In this document: positions 48,531 through 61,282 of the stretch, one piece after another
How positions within the stretch are numbered: position 1 is the first letter of the stretch
Layout of the letters: each line of letters starts with the position of its first letter
NCBI GenBank assembly: GCA_963995505.1
Contig: OZ023188.1
Location: 2,666,001-2,730,000, forward strand
Origin: Hypericum androsaemum
Lineage: Eukaryota > Streptophyta > Magnoliopsida > Malpighiales > Hypericaceae
Length of the DNA stretch: 64,000 bases
Direction of reading: 5' to 3'
Notes under the pieces: generated by a model
What the model was told of the DNA's origin: nothing
The model's input: the letters and a program-made list of their open reading frames with translations, nothing else
The model's database searches: none
Made by a program: the position numbers and the translations under genes

Positions 48531-48829
48531 GATCTATAGATCACCAAATAACCTTTAGTGAGTAATCGGTTTGGGTCCAACAGAAAACCGAACGCGTTAA
48601 AAAATCAGTATGCAATAATGGGCCAAGCCCACGTTTACCACCTAAGTAGTACGATTAGAACAACCCAATAAAAATTGCGAGTTTAATTTTTCGCAAGTGA
48701 TTGAATTATAGTAACTTTCGAACATGAGCAAAAATATTTTACAAGTATATGCTTATACGGTACTGAATAGTCCTCGACAACAAGTATGCTTGAAATTTAC
48801 TAATATCACGTGTACTAAGAGTTTAAGAT

Positions 48830-49973
48830 TGTTGGACAAATATTAGTAAATTATGGCATGAGTATGTAAATACAAATCGTAAGCATATAAAGAGAGGAGT
48901 TTAAAGAATGCTCACGATCACACTTGTAGGTAAGTGTGTAACACTTTCGTCTTCAAGTTAGGATTTCGGATTGAATCCTGAACGAGGCCACAGTTTAACC
49001 GTGTGCCCTTAAACTCTTATTACCCGCCTATATGCTTCAGGCCTCCGTGGATAATAGAGCTCCCAAGGTACAACACCCAATCCCGAGTACTATAGGAAGC
49101 ACTATAGCACACCTTTCGAACCTTTCGTAGACTTAGAACTCTGACACAATGAAAGTGAGAAATGCTATGCTAAGGAGGGAGAAGTAGAGAGCTCTGAAGA
49201 GATGAAGAGTTGGGGTGATTTGGAATGAAGGAGGTGGGCTCCTTTTATAGGCAGCCTTGGACCTCCAACAGCCAAATCCGGATTTAATAGGGCCATTAAC
49301 CCACCCATTAAATGGGCTGTTACAAGACCCATAAAACTCCCAACATAAATAGGCTGTTACTCTCATGAATTTAAAATTCGAATTTAAATTCAAATGGCAG
49401 CTGGCAAGAGAAGGTTCCAGAACGTGGGCTTGTCCAAACGGAAGTCCAAGAAGCCCAGAGGACTTTTTGGGCCTAGGATCGCTACAACAAGTCCGGCCCA
49501 GTTCTAAAAAGATAAGGCCCTGGAACAATTCCCGCAACCGAGCCGAGCCGAGCCGGACAGACGGACGGACGGGCGGCGCGAGAAGCCTCTCCCTTCTCCA
49601 CCAGTTTACCCATGCTAGACACCTAGTCCCTTATAAACTTGTCTCAGCATGGTGCGCTAACCAATGTGGGATTGTGCTTATTTTAATAACAACCATACCA
49701 CTTTAAAGCCAATTTTCTTCACCCCGAGAATTGGATTTTCGCAAGTGTTATATATCGTTACGAAGCTCTATCAACGAGCTTCGTATTGATCTCACAAACA
49801 CCCAAAATCAATTGGTGTGACCTTCAATTAAATTAGCTCAAAGTTGCCCACTAATTACTTAGTTATTATATTTAGTTAGGATTCTCCCTCTAATTAAATA
49901 TTTGGGCCAAAGCCCAATACACTCACTTGTATTGGGCCATCTCTTCCTTGGTTAATAAACCAATTCTCCAACA
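48830..49973 (-). repeat. 5' LTR of the 7.4-kb copia element
   Basis: 1144 bp, TGTTGG...CCAACA. It has only a short GCCGA repeat (about 49530-49560) where the other LTR is expanded. Confidence 0.94.
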
Positions 49974-49978
49974 CCACA

Positions 49979-51460
49979 CAATATAAAACTAAGAAATTAT
50001 TCTCCATTAGTGCTCTTTCACATAGAAGTCTTCTATAATAGCCCTCTGGTTAAAAGTATTTTTAGTAGGGATTACTGTAGGTAGAGTATGACTGTAGGTA
50101 GAGTATGTGTATGACCCATATCATCGGAATAGTCGAGGGATCAACATTCTTGAAAATGTGATAATGTAATAGACTAGGAGCCACAAAATAAAACTAAGAA
50201 ATTATTCTTAATTACATGCTCATTCACATAGAAGTTCTCTATCATGGCTGAGAGTATTTTTAGTGGGGATAACTATGAGTAAAGTATCTGATTTGAAGAG
50301 TTGTAATATTAGATTTGAAGTTGAAATTAAATTGGGCTGAATTTCTCTTTTCAAAATTCAACGTTTAAAAACATCAATAAAACTAAGAATTGGACTAAAC
50401 TGTAATAATGTAAAAGACATCAATAACTTTTTGCTTCTGGGTTTTAAATTGATTTTCAGTTGAAGTTATCATATTAGTAGTCTTGTTTATCATTTATTTG
50501 TCGGAAGCGTGGGTTGTTCTTGCAGTTCACTTAAAAGATTGCGGGGTTTTTTCCTTCTCAAACAATGAAAACTAAGAATTTTATGACTATAGTTGTATGT
50601 AGTTATCTCTCTCGTGATTTTGTTTTAATAAAAAAAGTTAAGAAATTAAAAGAACTCTAAAATATTAAAATGTAACATGCCTTGGATTTACAGCTGATAC
50701 TTGAAAGCAATCATTTTGAGAATTCGGTGAGAATAGGGTAAATGAAACTTTACATAAGTAATGATTTACGATATATTGCGATTGAAAATAAATTTCACAA
50801 TTGACTCTTGGAGAAATAGTATTCTTGCAAAGAGTTTCCTACTTTTATGCTATTTTCTTGTTTAGAAAACATTTTTATCACGTAGCCTACACATTTTAAT
50901 TTACACAATTAAATTGTAAAACTTGATATTTATTTATATATGGGTAAAAACACCTATGAGAACATTGAAATTCAATTGCTATACCTCTTGAACCGAAGAT
51001 TCATCTTCTTCAGGAGTTGCCACGATTGTTAGAAATGTAGAAATGCCTTTTGCTTGAAGACCAGACCTCGCTAATTGCAACCTCCTTTCCGTTGGAACCT
51101 GAAGTTCTAGCTATTCAAGCAACGATCAAGTTAATTCATCGACGATTTGCTCAGGTGGCCAGGACGATCAAGACAGATGGTAGCCTAACTTTTGCATTCT
51201 TATCTGATCCTTACTCCAATGTCTCCTGACAACTTCAGATTTTGGTTTTGGAGCTTCGAGAAGATCTAAGTTTACTTTCACTTTGTACACTTAATCTAGT
51301 CAATAGGATACAAAACTAAGTAGATGATTAGGTTTGCAAGCAAAATCCATCGAATTAGATACTCTTTTGTATGATCCTAGATTGAGTAGGGACTAAAGAA
51401 AATTTGTCTCCCAAGTAGGGACTAAATTTTGGGTCGTCAGATTCGATTGTAAAAAAATAT
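49979..51460. other. No gene seen
   Basis: Intergenic DNA. It includes the second copy of the host duplication (about 50110-50230) and a short direct repeat 'gactgtaggtagagtatg' near 50070-50106. No domain was recognised in the ORFs. Confidence 0.5.
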
Positions 51461-51484
51461 CTTTAAATCTGATGGTCAATAACC

Positions 51485-51645
51485 TATTAGGTGATAATGG
51501 TTTGTACGTGAAGTGATATTTGTTTGCATGTAAAGTGATATTAATTTGTATGTGTAGTAATATTGATGTGATATTGATTAGTTTGTAAGCAAAATAATAT
51601 TAATTTGTATGTTAAGTGATATTGATTTGCATTTGTAGTATATAT
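51485..51645. repeat. Degenerate minisatellite, GTGATATTAATTTGTATGT-type units
   Basis: About six imperfect units of roughly 25-28 bp, each with 'gtgatatt' followed by 'tttgtatgt' or 'tttgcatgt'. It is noncoding. Confidence 0.6.
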
Positions 51646-51901
51646 ACAAAAGGTATTTATATGCAAATCCAAAAACGGATCTCAAGAAAAATACCCAAAA
51701 ATGTTTCTCAAAAAAAGAAAAATACCCAAAAATATGTGAAACTCTGACACGTGTCGTTCGACACCGCCACCAAACTCTCTCCTCTTCTTCCCCTCCCTCT
51801 CTAAAAAAGGTTAATTTTTGAAGGAAAAAAGAAAAAGCCCCGAGAAGAGTAAAACCCAGGCAACCTTGATCCTTCCTTTCTCCTCTTCTTCCCTTCTCTC
51901 T

Positions 51902-51902
<1 letters not shown>

Positions 51903-51937
<35 letters not shown>

Positions 51938-51938
51938 A
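51903..51938 (+). repeat. (TCTCGG)n hexanucleotide microsatellite
   Basis: Five perfect units and one imperfect unit of TCTCGG, about 300 bp before the phosphatase start codon, probably in its promoter or 5' UTR. Confidence 0.9.
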
Positions 51939-52240
51939 TTTTCTATTTTTCTCCTTTAATCGAACCATTTTCTTTCTCAAAGATCCAATCTTTACGCCAT
52001 CTACAATACGATGATCGCCGTTCAGCCAATCCTCTCATCCTATTCTTGTCTTTGTAAAAGCGTTGACCTTTGTGTCAATCGTCGTTCCCGAATCCCCATA
52101 TAGAAATTAGGGTTTCTTCTGAATCAGCTAATACTTTTAACTTTTCCGTGCACATACTAATTTTTTGTGTATAGTTCTATCGATTTAGATTACATTGAAT
52201 TTTTTCTCGATTTCGTGTTTGTGGTTGGGTTGGTTGGAGT

Positions 52241-54721
52241 ATGAGAATTGAGGAGTTGGAAGCGGGTGGTGACGTGGCGGCAGCGGAGGAGGGGAAGTGG
52301 GTAGGGGTGGAGGAGAAGGGTTGCGTGGTGGTTACTGAGGGTGGGAGAGTGGTGGGAGTTTGGGAGGCCAAGAGGGTTTTGGTTGGGGCCGGGGCACGGG
52401 CCTTGTTTTATCCTACTCTGCTTTACAATGTGGTCAGGAACAAGTTCCAGGCTGAGTTCCGTTGGTGGGATCGCGTTGGCGAGGTATAATCGTCGTTTTC
52501 GGCTTTGGCTTTCGCTTTGTTGGTCCGTGTTTTGAAGGAGAAACTCTGTGGTTGCTGTCTTTGTTCCTTCATGCTGTCTTTGGTGGCGTGTTGGCCGGAA
52601 ATGTGCTAGGTTTTTTCGTGTGAGAATGTCACTGATCACGACTGTCTTTTGTCGTGATTGGCAAGTTGGAGGTTAGGATTTCGGTAGTTAACGAGTTCCG
52701 TTTTGTAGTTTAGCTTGAGATAGGATCTACTATCATGACTTATACTTTAGCTAAGTAATCTGTATATGCACGATTATCCAACGTGTAAGTTTTTCAACTT
52801 TTGTGCATTTCCAAACTTGAGTTCAATAACTAATTGAGCTTGAAGTTAATAGGTGACTAAGTATGGTTTCTCTCCTGGTGGCCGCTTACCGAATTTTGTC
52901 ACTATTACAAGGTTTCCATAAACGCAGGAGGAGATTATGGTTTATTTAATGACCATATACACTTTCCGTCATTAGAGAGAGAGGTTGTTGGTTGCTTTTT
53001 TGTTGTAGATCCTATTGATAGAACCCTTGGACTTTTGGTGCATTTTGTCTTTTTTGGCTTGTATCATGACACTGATGTTCTTACATATCAGGAGCCTATA
53101 TTTTTGTTGCACGTGTGACTTTGCAGCTACCCAGTTTTATTGATCTAAGGCCATTTTGTTTGTTTATGTCAGTTTGTATTGTTAGGTGCTGTTCCATTCC
53201 CCACTGATGTACCGCGCCTTAAAGCTCTTGGAGTGAAAGGAGTAATCACACTCAATGAACCATACGAGACTTTGGTTCCAACGTCTCTTTATCATGTTAG
53301 TTCTTTGAATTAATGCTCCTCATTGTTCTTGCACTTGTATTTTACATAGTCTTTTTCCCAACATGCTTGTTTTCCCCTTTCATAAATTTTCTTCTATTTA
53401 CGTTTTAACTCTTTATATTGTTAGGCTTGCGGTATTGACCATCTGGTGATCCCTACAAGAGACTACTGCTTTGCGCCGTCATTGAGTGACATATGCCGAG
53501 CTGTTGAATTTATCCATGGTGAGTTTTTCCTTTTTCTGAAATTAGTGGCTCGAGTTTGTTCGTTGATTTTGTTGTTGAGTTCACTTTTCCGAATGCCATG
53601 TATTTTGTGCTCTTGTTGTGCAGAAAATGCATCGCTTGGACAAACTGTCTATGTGCATTGTAAAGCTGGCAGGGGACGAAGTACAACTATTGTCTTGTGT
53701 TATCTGGTTAGTTGAGATTTTGGTGCTTTTAATTGCTCTGTACTTTTTCAAGGTCTGATAATACTTCCAATACATAGGTGCAACACCAGCAGATGACACC
53801 TGAGGCTGCATATGCCTATGTTAAATCTATCCGACCAAGAGTACTCCTGGCATCTGCTCAGTGGCAGGTATTGAACTTGTAGCTTCTCTTTGTGTTGTTT
53901 CCGAATATGAATGTCTTGGAACTTCAGGCAATCACAGGGGATGTCCAGAGAAACAACTTCTGGCATGGTCTTTTTTTGTCTCACGGCCCTTCTCATAGAT
54001 ACATACTTCATAGGAAATCAGCATGGATATATGGTAGTTTGGTTGTTATGGGAAACAAATGTCATAATGAATTCTTACCCGGTAGATGATTGACAAAATT
54101 GAAGGTAGAGACGACTAATTAGGTAGATATTGACTTTTATCTTCTTTCTTTTTTGACTATTTTCCTAACATGCACAAGACTCGATCCATTCAATTCTGAC
54201 TTCTAAAAGTTTTGCATTATGCTTGCAAGAATTTGCTCGATACTTTTCCATCCAATTTCCCTTTTGTATGATTGTTCTATTCACATCTTCATTTGATTTT
54301 CCTGGCGACACTTCCCGTTTGGGTTGGATTGCAGGCTGTTCAGGATTACTATAGCCTAATGGTGAAGGGTAATCATCCCAGTGGCAGTGAAGCTGATTTG
54401 GTTTTAAGAAGTCTGGCCCTGCCATCTGCAAGAAATGCTGTGAAATTCGATGATGGCTCCGTCGTCGTCGTGACAGAAGCTGATCTTGATGGATATGGCC
54501 CAACTCTGGTGTCAAGCGCTGTGAGAAATATATGGGCTGATTTAAGCGTGGTATATCGAGTTCGAGTTGCTGGTCAGGCAGCTCTTACCGGTTTATCCTG
54601 TTTGTGGCTGCGATATCGCACTGACCAAAAGGTGTTGGAGGGGCAACTAGGTAGTAAGAGCACCTGTTCAGTCGGCGCTGGTCAGATGGGAGCTATCACT
54701 GTAGATATCCATGTCTATTAA
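52241..54721 (+). CDS. PTPMT1-like dual-specificity phosphatase (6 exons)
   Basis: Proposed CDS: 52241-52483, 53173-53295, 53425-53518, 53624-53706, 53778-53867, 54335-54721; 1020 bp, 339 residues, every junction GT-AG and in phase. After a variable N-terminus comes RVLVGAGARALFYPTLLYN and FRWWDR, then LLGAVPFPTDVPRLKALGV and LNEPYETLVP, the conserved entry blocks of plant PTPMT1/DSP8 proteins. The catalytic P-loop HCKAGRGRS (C166, R172) matches HCx5R. The family dephosphorylates phosphatidylglycerophosphate to phosphatidylglycerol, in mitochondria or plastids, and may act on phosphoinositides. The last exon (129 codons) is the least conserved part. It converges on the thioesterase gene, with 432 bp between stop codons. 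Family is sure; which paralog is not. Confidence 0.92.
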
Positions 54722-55153
54722 CAGTATATGCTAAATATAACATGAGAAGTACTCTCTTATTTGGTCTCCTCTTGTTCTATGCTCTTCCAATAGGCAATAA
54801 TTGACGCACAAGGAGGACCGAGATTTCTCTCGGCCAGTTGTAAATTTGAGTCCAGTGGTTCAAAGTGTAATATAAATGCTCTCTCTCTCTTCATGTTCAA
54901 TGGGTAATCTCATTATCATCAGGAGAGAGTCATAGTCGTCTTGCGAAAGAACCATACCCCGTAGGTTGGACTCTACCGTACACAGATAGATGGTTGTCTC
55001 TCTCTAAGATTGCATTTCTATTACATCAAGTTTCAATACTGTGAAGTGGTGTGGACAACCATCATAATCACAATCAAGTTTCAATACCGATCGAACTATA
55101 CAAGTAGGGGTGAGGGATGATCACAGTGCTCATTCCAACTACCTTAATCTCAG
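54722..55153. other. Shared 3' intergenic region of two convergent genes
   Basis: Presumably the 3' UTRs of the phosphatase (+) and the thioesterase (-), with a short CT run near 54881-54890. No separate gene. Confidence 0.6.
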
Positions 55154-58100
55154 TCAATTCCCCTCGAGGCCGATTAATTCTTCGGCGAAACTTTTGATTG
55201 ATGAAGGCCATTCAAAGGACGACGATCCATCGAGTATCCTCTCAGTTGACATTTCCTCCTCGGATGATGAAACAACTTGCTCACCTGCATGGTTTCGGGT
55301 CATTTTGCGAGGCAGTCCGTTCGCCTTGAGGGGGCCGTAACGCAACTCTGATGTTTCGTCCACCAGGAATGGCACAACATGCTTTTTCATGTCTGCTCTG
55401 GAGATTCCTGGATGACCTCCCGACACGTTGACAAAATGAACTCTCCCTGCCTCGTCCATCGCCTTCAGACCAATCCAATCCTCGGTGTAGAGCTGAGTCT
55501 GCAGACAAAGAAATGGGTGGTCCATTGTGGAACTTGTGAACTTGAATCAGTTGAAATAAGAACACAGCTCTCTCAGACCGAGCATGTAGAGAAACAAAGT
55601 TAAGACAGACTACCTCTCTTGCAGGCACAACCGGGGTGAAAGCTCCATCCGGATAATATCCAAACCAAGAGGTCTCCTTTGGAATCAAAACTTTGTCGTC
55701 TTCAAACTGCCACCGAAAAACCAGTCGACCGTATGAACAAAAGAACGATGAGATGGGAGATGAAACTAGAAAACACTGAATTTTTTTCGCCGACCAGTCA
55801 ACTGGATATAATGAGGAAAATGGAAAGATATCTTCTTCTCACCATGATAAGAACCAAGTTTTGCAAGCTACTGAATCTTTCCTTGATTAGTGAGTTTCTC
55901 TCTTGAGGAAGTTCATTGTTAAGCTTCGGAAGAAACTTGCATTTTCCCAAGTACTCGGAGATATCCTGGTAGTTAAGAAATGAAACTAGAAGTTAATTGC
56001 TAAACATTAAAGGATCTGATTGCTCGAGAGTACCGAGGACAGATTGAGAAGAAGAAATGAAGAAAAGTAAACTTGTCTAGCAGCATCTGTCCCAATTGAA
56101 ACGAACGACTTACGTTAGGAAACTTAAGATAGCCGCTTGGAGCAAGGTGTGCCTGCAGAAACAAAGGTAACTTCATCAATCATAAATGACGAGCATCAGT
56201 TAAGCATCGGTTCTCTCCTGCATTTGGTAAGAATCCTACCTGGATGTAGTCGCTATAGATCTCCGACTTTAATAGCCTATCGGCGATCATGCACAATACA
56301 CCAGACTGCAAAAGTAAAATGAAACCGATTAAACCAAAGACGTTCAGCGCGGGATTCTACGTAGGAAATGGTGTCTTGTTCAATTCCTTTCTTCAATCTT
56401 GTTATCAGATGCATGGACTATCTTCGAAACGAAAGAAACTAACGGATACACTTGCTATTTTCAGTGTCTTTTTCCATAGCCCTATTAAGGTACTTCAGAA
56501 TCAAAACAGAGCCCATCAGTTGATAACAGTGAAAGAAAGTCAGGGTGCTACTTACACCACACAGAGGGACCGAGGCAGTACCAGCGTGAGGTCCCCCGAG
56601 AGAAATGAAGTTCTTAACCTGTTCGTGAGCAAAATGAACAAAGACGAGGTAAGCAACAAAAAATTTGGACGCGGTTGATGAATTCGAAAGCAAGTTACTG
56701 TCACCCTCACTGACTGAAAGAAGTTAAAATTAAGCAACTTCCCACCTGAGGTCCATCTTCACAAAATTCGACTACTCCTCGACCGATTAAATTGCCCTGC
56801 TCGACCAACAGCAAAAAGGAAAGAGATAAGTGAGAAACAAGGACAAAAGCAGCTTTAGAGATACCATAAAAAAAACTATCTGCAAATTAAGAAAATGACG
56901 GAAAGCATGTCCATAGATGAAGTTGAAAGTGTTAGGCGATGATAGATCGATCACCTGGGAGAGGCCGACGATGTTATATCCGTCGTTCAATTCTTTCATA
57001 GCTTTCACCTACGTGGTACGAAACATCAAACAACAGTCGGATATTTTTAAGATGACAATGATAAAGATTACCAAACTTTACCAACAAAGTTTCTGACCTG
57101 CTCACAAACAGCTGTGGTCTGCACACAGGATTAACAAATTAGATATATCAAGCAAAACGGAAATTGCTGTGTCCCAAGATCACATCCAAACAATTTTACC
57201 TGCTCCTCTAGAGGCATGAACCAGGAATCCCATGATCCATCCCCAATCTCCCTGAGATAATTGAAGAATTGAAGCAGTATAAACACTTTTTTATGAGTTA
57301 CATCCATGAAACACAACCCGGGTTTCTCATCGTAATCTCCACAAAGATGATTGATCAAGTACAAGAAGAAAGTTCGTAGCTGAATGAATTGCATGGTTCA
57401 ATCATATACAGGGGTAATCCAAAACCGCAATGAGAGAGTACACAATGATGCAGAAGCAGATGCAAGAAAGAAGCGAATATAAGCTATCATACAGGCAATA
57501 TCCTGGAGATCCGGAAAAGTTGGCGAGCAGTTCAGTGAACTGGTTTACTCCTTTGTTCTTGCATTGATCTCCGATGCCTGCCATACAACACATTGTGACA
57601 TTGATTACAAACTCTGAACTATTAGGACAAATATGAAGCAAGAATGAACCTAATCAATGAAGCTCCTCCACGATTACTTCGTGCTGAGTGTTGCTTTCTA
57701 GCCAACTAAACACAAAAACCTGACTAGAATTAATGAAAATAGTGTCCATTGACATTGAGGATGATAATGAATAATCCGTTACAAACGAATGCAAAAAGCT
57801 CGTCGGCTTCTTCGAGCTACTCTTTCATCTTGCCTCCTTCCCCTAAACACTTGCAGTCACCATCGTTGAAACAAATCCAAATTCGAGGAATCAATCCCAT
57901 GTCTCCCACGACAAATAGACAACAATCGGAACCGAGAAATCGCATTCGCTCAAGCGTTGTACTTCCGTCATCTTCCTCCTAATCGACAACGTAGAAGAGA
58001 CCAGCATATAACAAAACCAGCCTCAACATATAGCAGAACAAGCTACAAACTCTCCTATTCATTCAGAGCACAAATAACCCTAACAAGATTCACAGACCAC

Positions 58101-58454
58101 CAAATTATCAGCAAATTAAACCCAACAACCTTTGACCATGTCTTTAAGAATCCTCCACCAGAAAACAAAAAAAAAATACTCCTAGCTCTAATTGTTATCA
58201 AATTATACGGTGATCAACAGAATTATACAAACAATTAGAAAGAAAACAAGGGAACATGTACTATAATACCAACAATAACAAGCCAAACCCAGATCAAAAT
58301 ACCCCAAGTAAATACCAATTCGAAGGAGGAAAAAAAAATTACCATGGAGGACTATAAAAGGAATGGAATAGGCAACTGGGACTAATACCAACAAGTGGGT
58401 AGCAGCTAATAGAACACAAGAAATGGCAACAGACAGAAAAAGACGATCAGCCAT
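55154..58454 (-). CDS. Palmitoyl-protein thioesterase, PPT1 family (12 exons)
   Basis: Proposed exons in coding order: 58454-58343, 57577-57493, 57251-57200, 57118-57098, 57008-56955, 56796-56746, 56618-56556, 56305-56240, 56152-56114, 55965-55843, 55706-55614, 55498-55154; 1104 bp, 367 residues, all junctions GT-AG and in phase. Residues 1-30 are a hydrophobic signal peptide. FIVLHGIGDQC follows, then EIGDGSWDSWFMPL. The nucleophile is in GLSQG (S107), split by the exon 5/6 junction. Then come FISLGGPHAGT, FEDDKVLIPK (Asp about 226) and SGGHPGIS (His 282), completing a Ser-Asp-His triad. The family removes palmitate from proteins in the lysosome/vacuole or secretory path. Exon 4 is a 21-bp microexon. 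About 65 residues after the usual C-terminus look unconserved. Confidence 0.94.
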
Positions 58455-59730
58455 TGGAGAGCTGGTAAGGAGTACAAGCCCCGGGTTGGCAGTTAAGTTT
58501 AACGAACCAACAACGGACCGGACAACGGAATCTAGTTGGGTTTGGTCGCCAGTTCGGCTCTTTCCAGGAACTTTTGAGAGGGATTTTTATTGCTCAGGAG
58601 GCAAGGGATATAGAAGGGTAAAAAGGGGAAGCGTGCGTGTGGAATGAGTCGTGGCGGGTGGGGATTGGTCGAGGGGAAGCTGAAATGGGATGGATAATTC
58701 TACGGCTTATACAAATTCGAGCCGGTGACACTTTTGAAAGGTAATAAAATTCTCTCAACAATTACTCTACACTAGTACATTTTCATGTACTTGAACTCGT
58801 GACCTGATTAGACTATAACAATATATTGATCTCAAATAAATTTTATTGAAAAATCAGTGATATAGAATACATATTAATATTATTACTTTATGTAGACGTA
58901 TTACCTTAAATTGAGGGGCACGTGAAAAAAATGAATTTAATTTTGATCTGTTGGTTGGGGAACATTTATTGTATGAGCTGAGGTTTAATTTTCCCACCAA
59001 TGGAAGCTATTTGTTTTCTGGGGTTCCTATTGGGAAAGGAATTATTGTTTTATGTGGAATTCAGATTCCAGGGGTAGAATAAATTGGCCGGCACTGTGAC
59101 ACTCTGGGTTTTTTTCATAGTTATGTGAACCCCATGATTGGTGTTAAGGAATGAAATCCGGAAAAATAGATTTTTTTTACAATAGGAAAATTATGATCGT
59201 CAATCCAGTGCTAAAACCATTTATCGACATCTTTTTATTTACCGATTATGGTAGTGCATGAGATTTTTCGAAATTAATTATGGGAAAGAAGATATTTTAA
59301 AAAATGGAAAAAATATTAGTGTTATTTTTCCAGGTGATAATGGATTTTTTTTATCAAGTTAATAGTTAGTAGTCATCGGAGTCTTATTTTTTTCTGCATC
59401 CAAACTTTTAATAATTATATAATAAATATATTGTATATAGAAGTTGTTATCCCAAATATTACTTTCTTTGGCAATAATATTTCAAGCAATATCTTCATTT
59501 TTATTCTTGTGAATCAGCGGTTAATAGGCCGACGGATTCCTCATTATTCAGCAATTCCCGATTTAGGCTTCGTAATTAATAAGTTTCTGCCGACATGTTC
59601 ATTACTTTCGGGACAAAACTAAAAACTAAGCGTTCTTTCTTCATAATCTGACAAAATTAAGGATTTGATGGAAGTTTGTTCTTGGATGGTTATCTTTTCC
59701 TCTTAAGATGACACGCCATATAGTACTCCA
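58455..59730. other. 5' flank of the thioesterase gene and intergenic DNA
   Basis: The first ~230 bp are probably 5' UTR and promoter of the thioesterase. AT-rich DNA without a gene follows. Confidence 0.55.
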
Positions 59731-59745
59731 AATAACGAAATTGGC

Positions 59746-59864
59746 TACCACCGCATGTATGGTTTGATGGATACGGTGTCAGTCCTTAAGTATGAGGTGG
59801 GAGGATCGAGTCCCAACGACCATCCAAAATCCGGAATTGTAGAAACAATTTACTCCAAAAAAAA
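59746..59864 (+). mobile_element. tRNA-derived SINE with target duplication
   Basis: A 119-bp insertion is flanked by a 15-bp duplication, AATAACGAAATTGGC (59731-59745) and AATAACGAAGTTGGC (59865-59879), with one mismatch. Near its start is an A-box-like TGGTTTGATGG (59760-59770) and, 32 bp after that box ends, a B-box-like GGATCGAGTCC (59803-59813). It ends in a run of A. The size, promoter boxes, tail and duplication length all fit a short plant SINE moved by LINE machinery. Confidence 0.82.
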
Positions 59865-59879
59865 AATAACGAAGTTGGC

Positions 59880-60670
59880 AAAAATTTAGATTCAACTTCA
59901 ATCGTTGATCAATTATTGTCTTACAAAATAGCTCATATTACCTTTAAAAAATGCAGCTATATTACTAGTTATATGGTTGAAGTTTGATCTTAGTTCAAAA
60001 CCATAAATCAATGAAGTCCATATATATCTCGACCGGACCATTGCTGAAAATCACTATTATCAATAATTTTCGAAATTAAGATCCAAATCCTGACAACAAA
60101 ATTAATCACTTTTCAATTTAATCCAAATTAGATATTTGCAGGAAAAAAAACCAGCAATGATACACATTTTAGAGAAAATGAAACCCGAAATTTGATGTAG
60201 TTGCTTCAAAATTAATCAATCCACCAGTCCAACGAAAGTAAGGAACGAACTTCCACCGGTATAATTTGGTGAAAGTTGAGGAGGTATAACAAAATCTACT
60301 AATTAATACTTGGTTAGTTTTTTAATAGGATAAAATTTATTAATGGTACTATCATATATATGTATATTCAAGGTGAAATTCTCTCATACTAAGTACAAGA
60401 TTGGTGTCACTAAAAAATTGACGTGGTCAAATTTCAAGGAAAAAAAACACGATTGAAAAAAATTAGCCGAGAATACTACTTAAATAATACCCGGCTAGTT
60501 TTCTTCCATCCATAAGCAAGTGGTGGAATGGATGTAGAGGAATGAATGCTTGGAGTCCCAGGAATATTTACGCTGCATGTCATTAAATAGAGTTTATCCT
60601 ATGCCTCAGATTTTACATGTCATTGTCTTGCCGATCGACGATCACGATTTCAATTCGCTCATTTATGGTG
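59880..60670. other. No gene seen
   Basis: AT-rich intergenic DNA. Confidence 0.5.
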
Positions 60671-60675
60671 AGCCG

Positions 60676-61282
60676 TAATATTTTTAAAACTGACCCGGAA
60701 GGCGACTCAGAATCTTTAAAATTTTTGGTTCATCTAGTCTGACCGGTTAAGCCACTGGTCGGATTGATATTTATATTTTTATATTAATATTATAAAATAT
60801 GGTTTAATAAATTTAATTTAGCATAAAAAATAATAAAATATTAAATAAGTTCAAATATTTAGCAACTTTGTTATACAATTTATCCAAACAAAATTTTTGA
60901 ACATCTATTTAACAAGTATAAAAGTAAAAGAAGATGATTATACATATTTTTTGTTTGACATATTAGTCAAATTCGTTTGACATAGTTAATAAATTATCTA
61001 GAATTGTTAAAAAAATAAGTTCGTTATGATCAAAAAGTGAACCACAAGCTCCGAGCTTGGAAATAGATATTTATTTCTAAATTAAATCTGATAAAATGAA
61101 AAAAAAATAAATATTAATTTTTCTGATCCGGGCGAACCGGATCACCCAAAAGTACCTGACCGGGCGGTTCGATCAAATTTTGACCGGTCGAACTACTGGC
61201 TGGATTTTAGGCAAAACCCGACCCGGATTTAGTTTCGAGTAGTCGGACCAGCAGTCGGACCGCAGTTTTTAAAACATTGTGG
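60676..61282. mobile_element. Possible degenerate TIR element with CCGGTC-rich ends
   Basis: The left end has TTTTTAAAACTGACCCGG, and the right end, read on the other strand, has GTTTTAAAAACTGCGGTCCG. Both flanks are rich in 'gaccggt' and 'gggcggttcg'-like words, while the centre is extremely AT-rich. This resembles old plant MITEs. The target duplication is unclear, so the call is tentative. Confidence 0.4.

Larger units (their letters stand above)
42547..49973 (-). mobile_element. Young, nearly intact Ty1/copia retrotransposon (7.4 kb)
   Basis: LTRs 42547-43809 and 48830-49973 are very similar outside one repeat-length difference. A perfect 5-bp duplication CCACA flanks the element (42542-42546 and 49974-49978). 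On the minus strand the polyprotein runs 48530 to 44409 in one frame. A polypurine tract (CATGTGGGGGAT on the minus strand, 43810-43821) lies directly before the 3' LTR. The sequence after the 5' LTR does not match the initiator-Met primer site, so another tRNA or a half-tRNA primer may be used. By eye the LTRs differ at roughly 2% of positions, which points to a fairly recent insertion. Confidence 0.95.
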
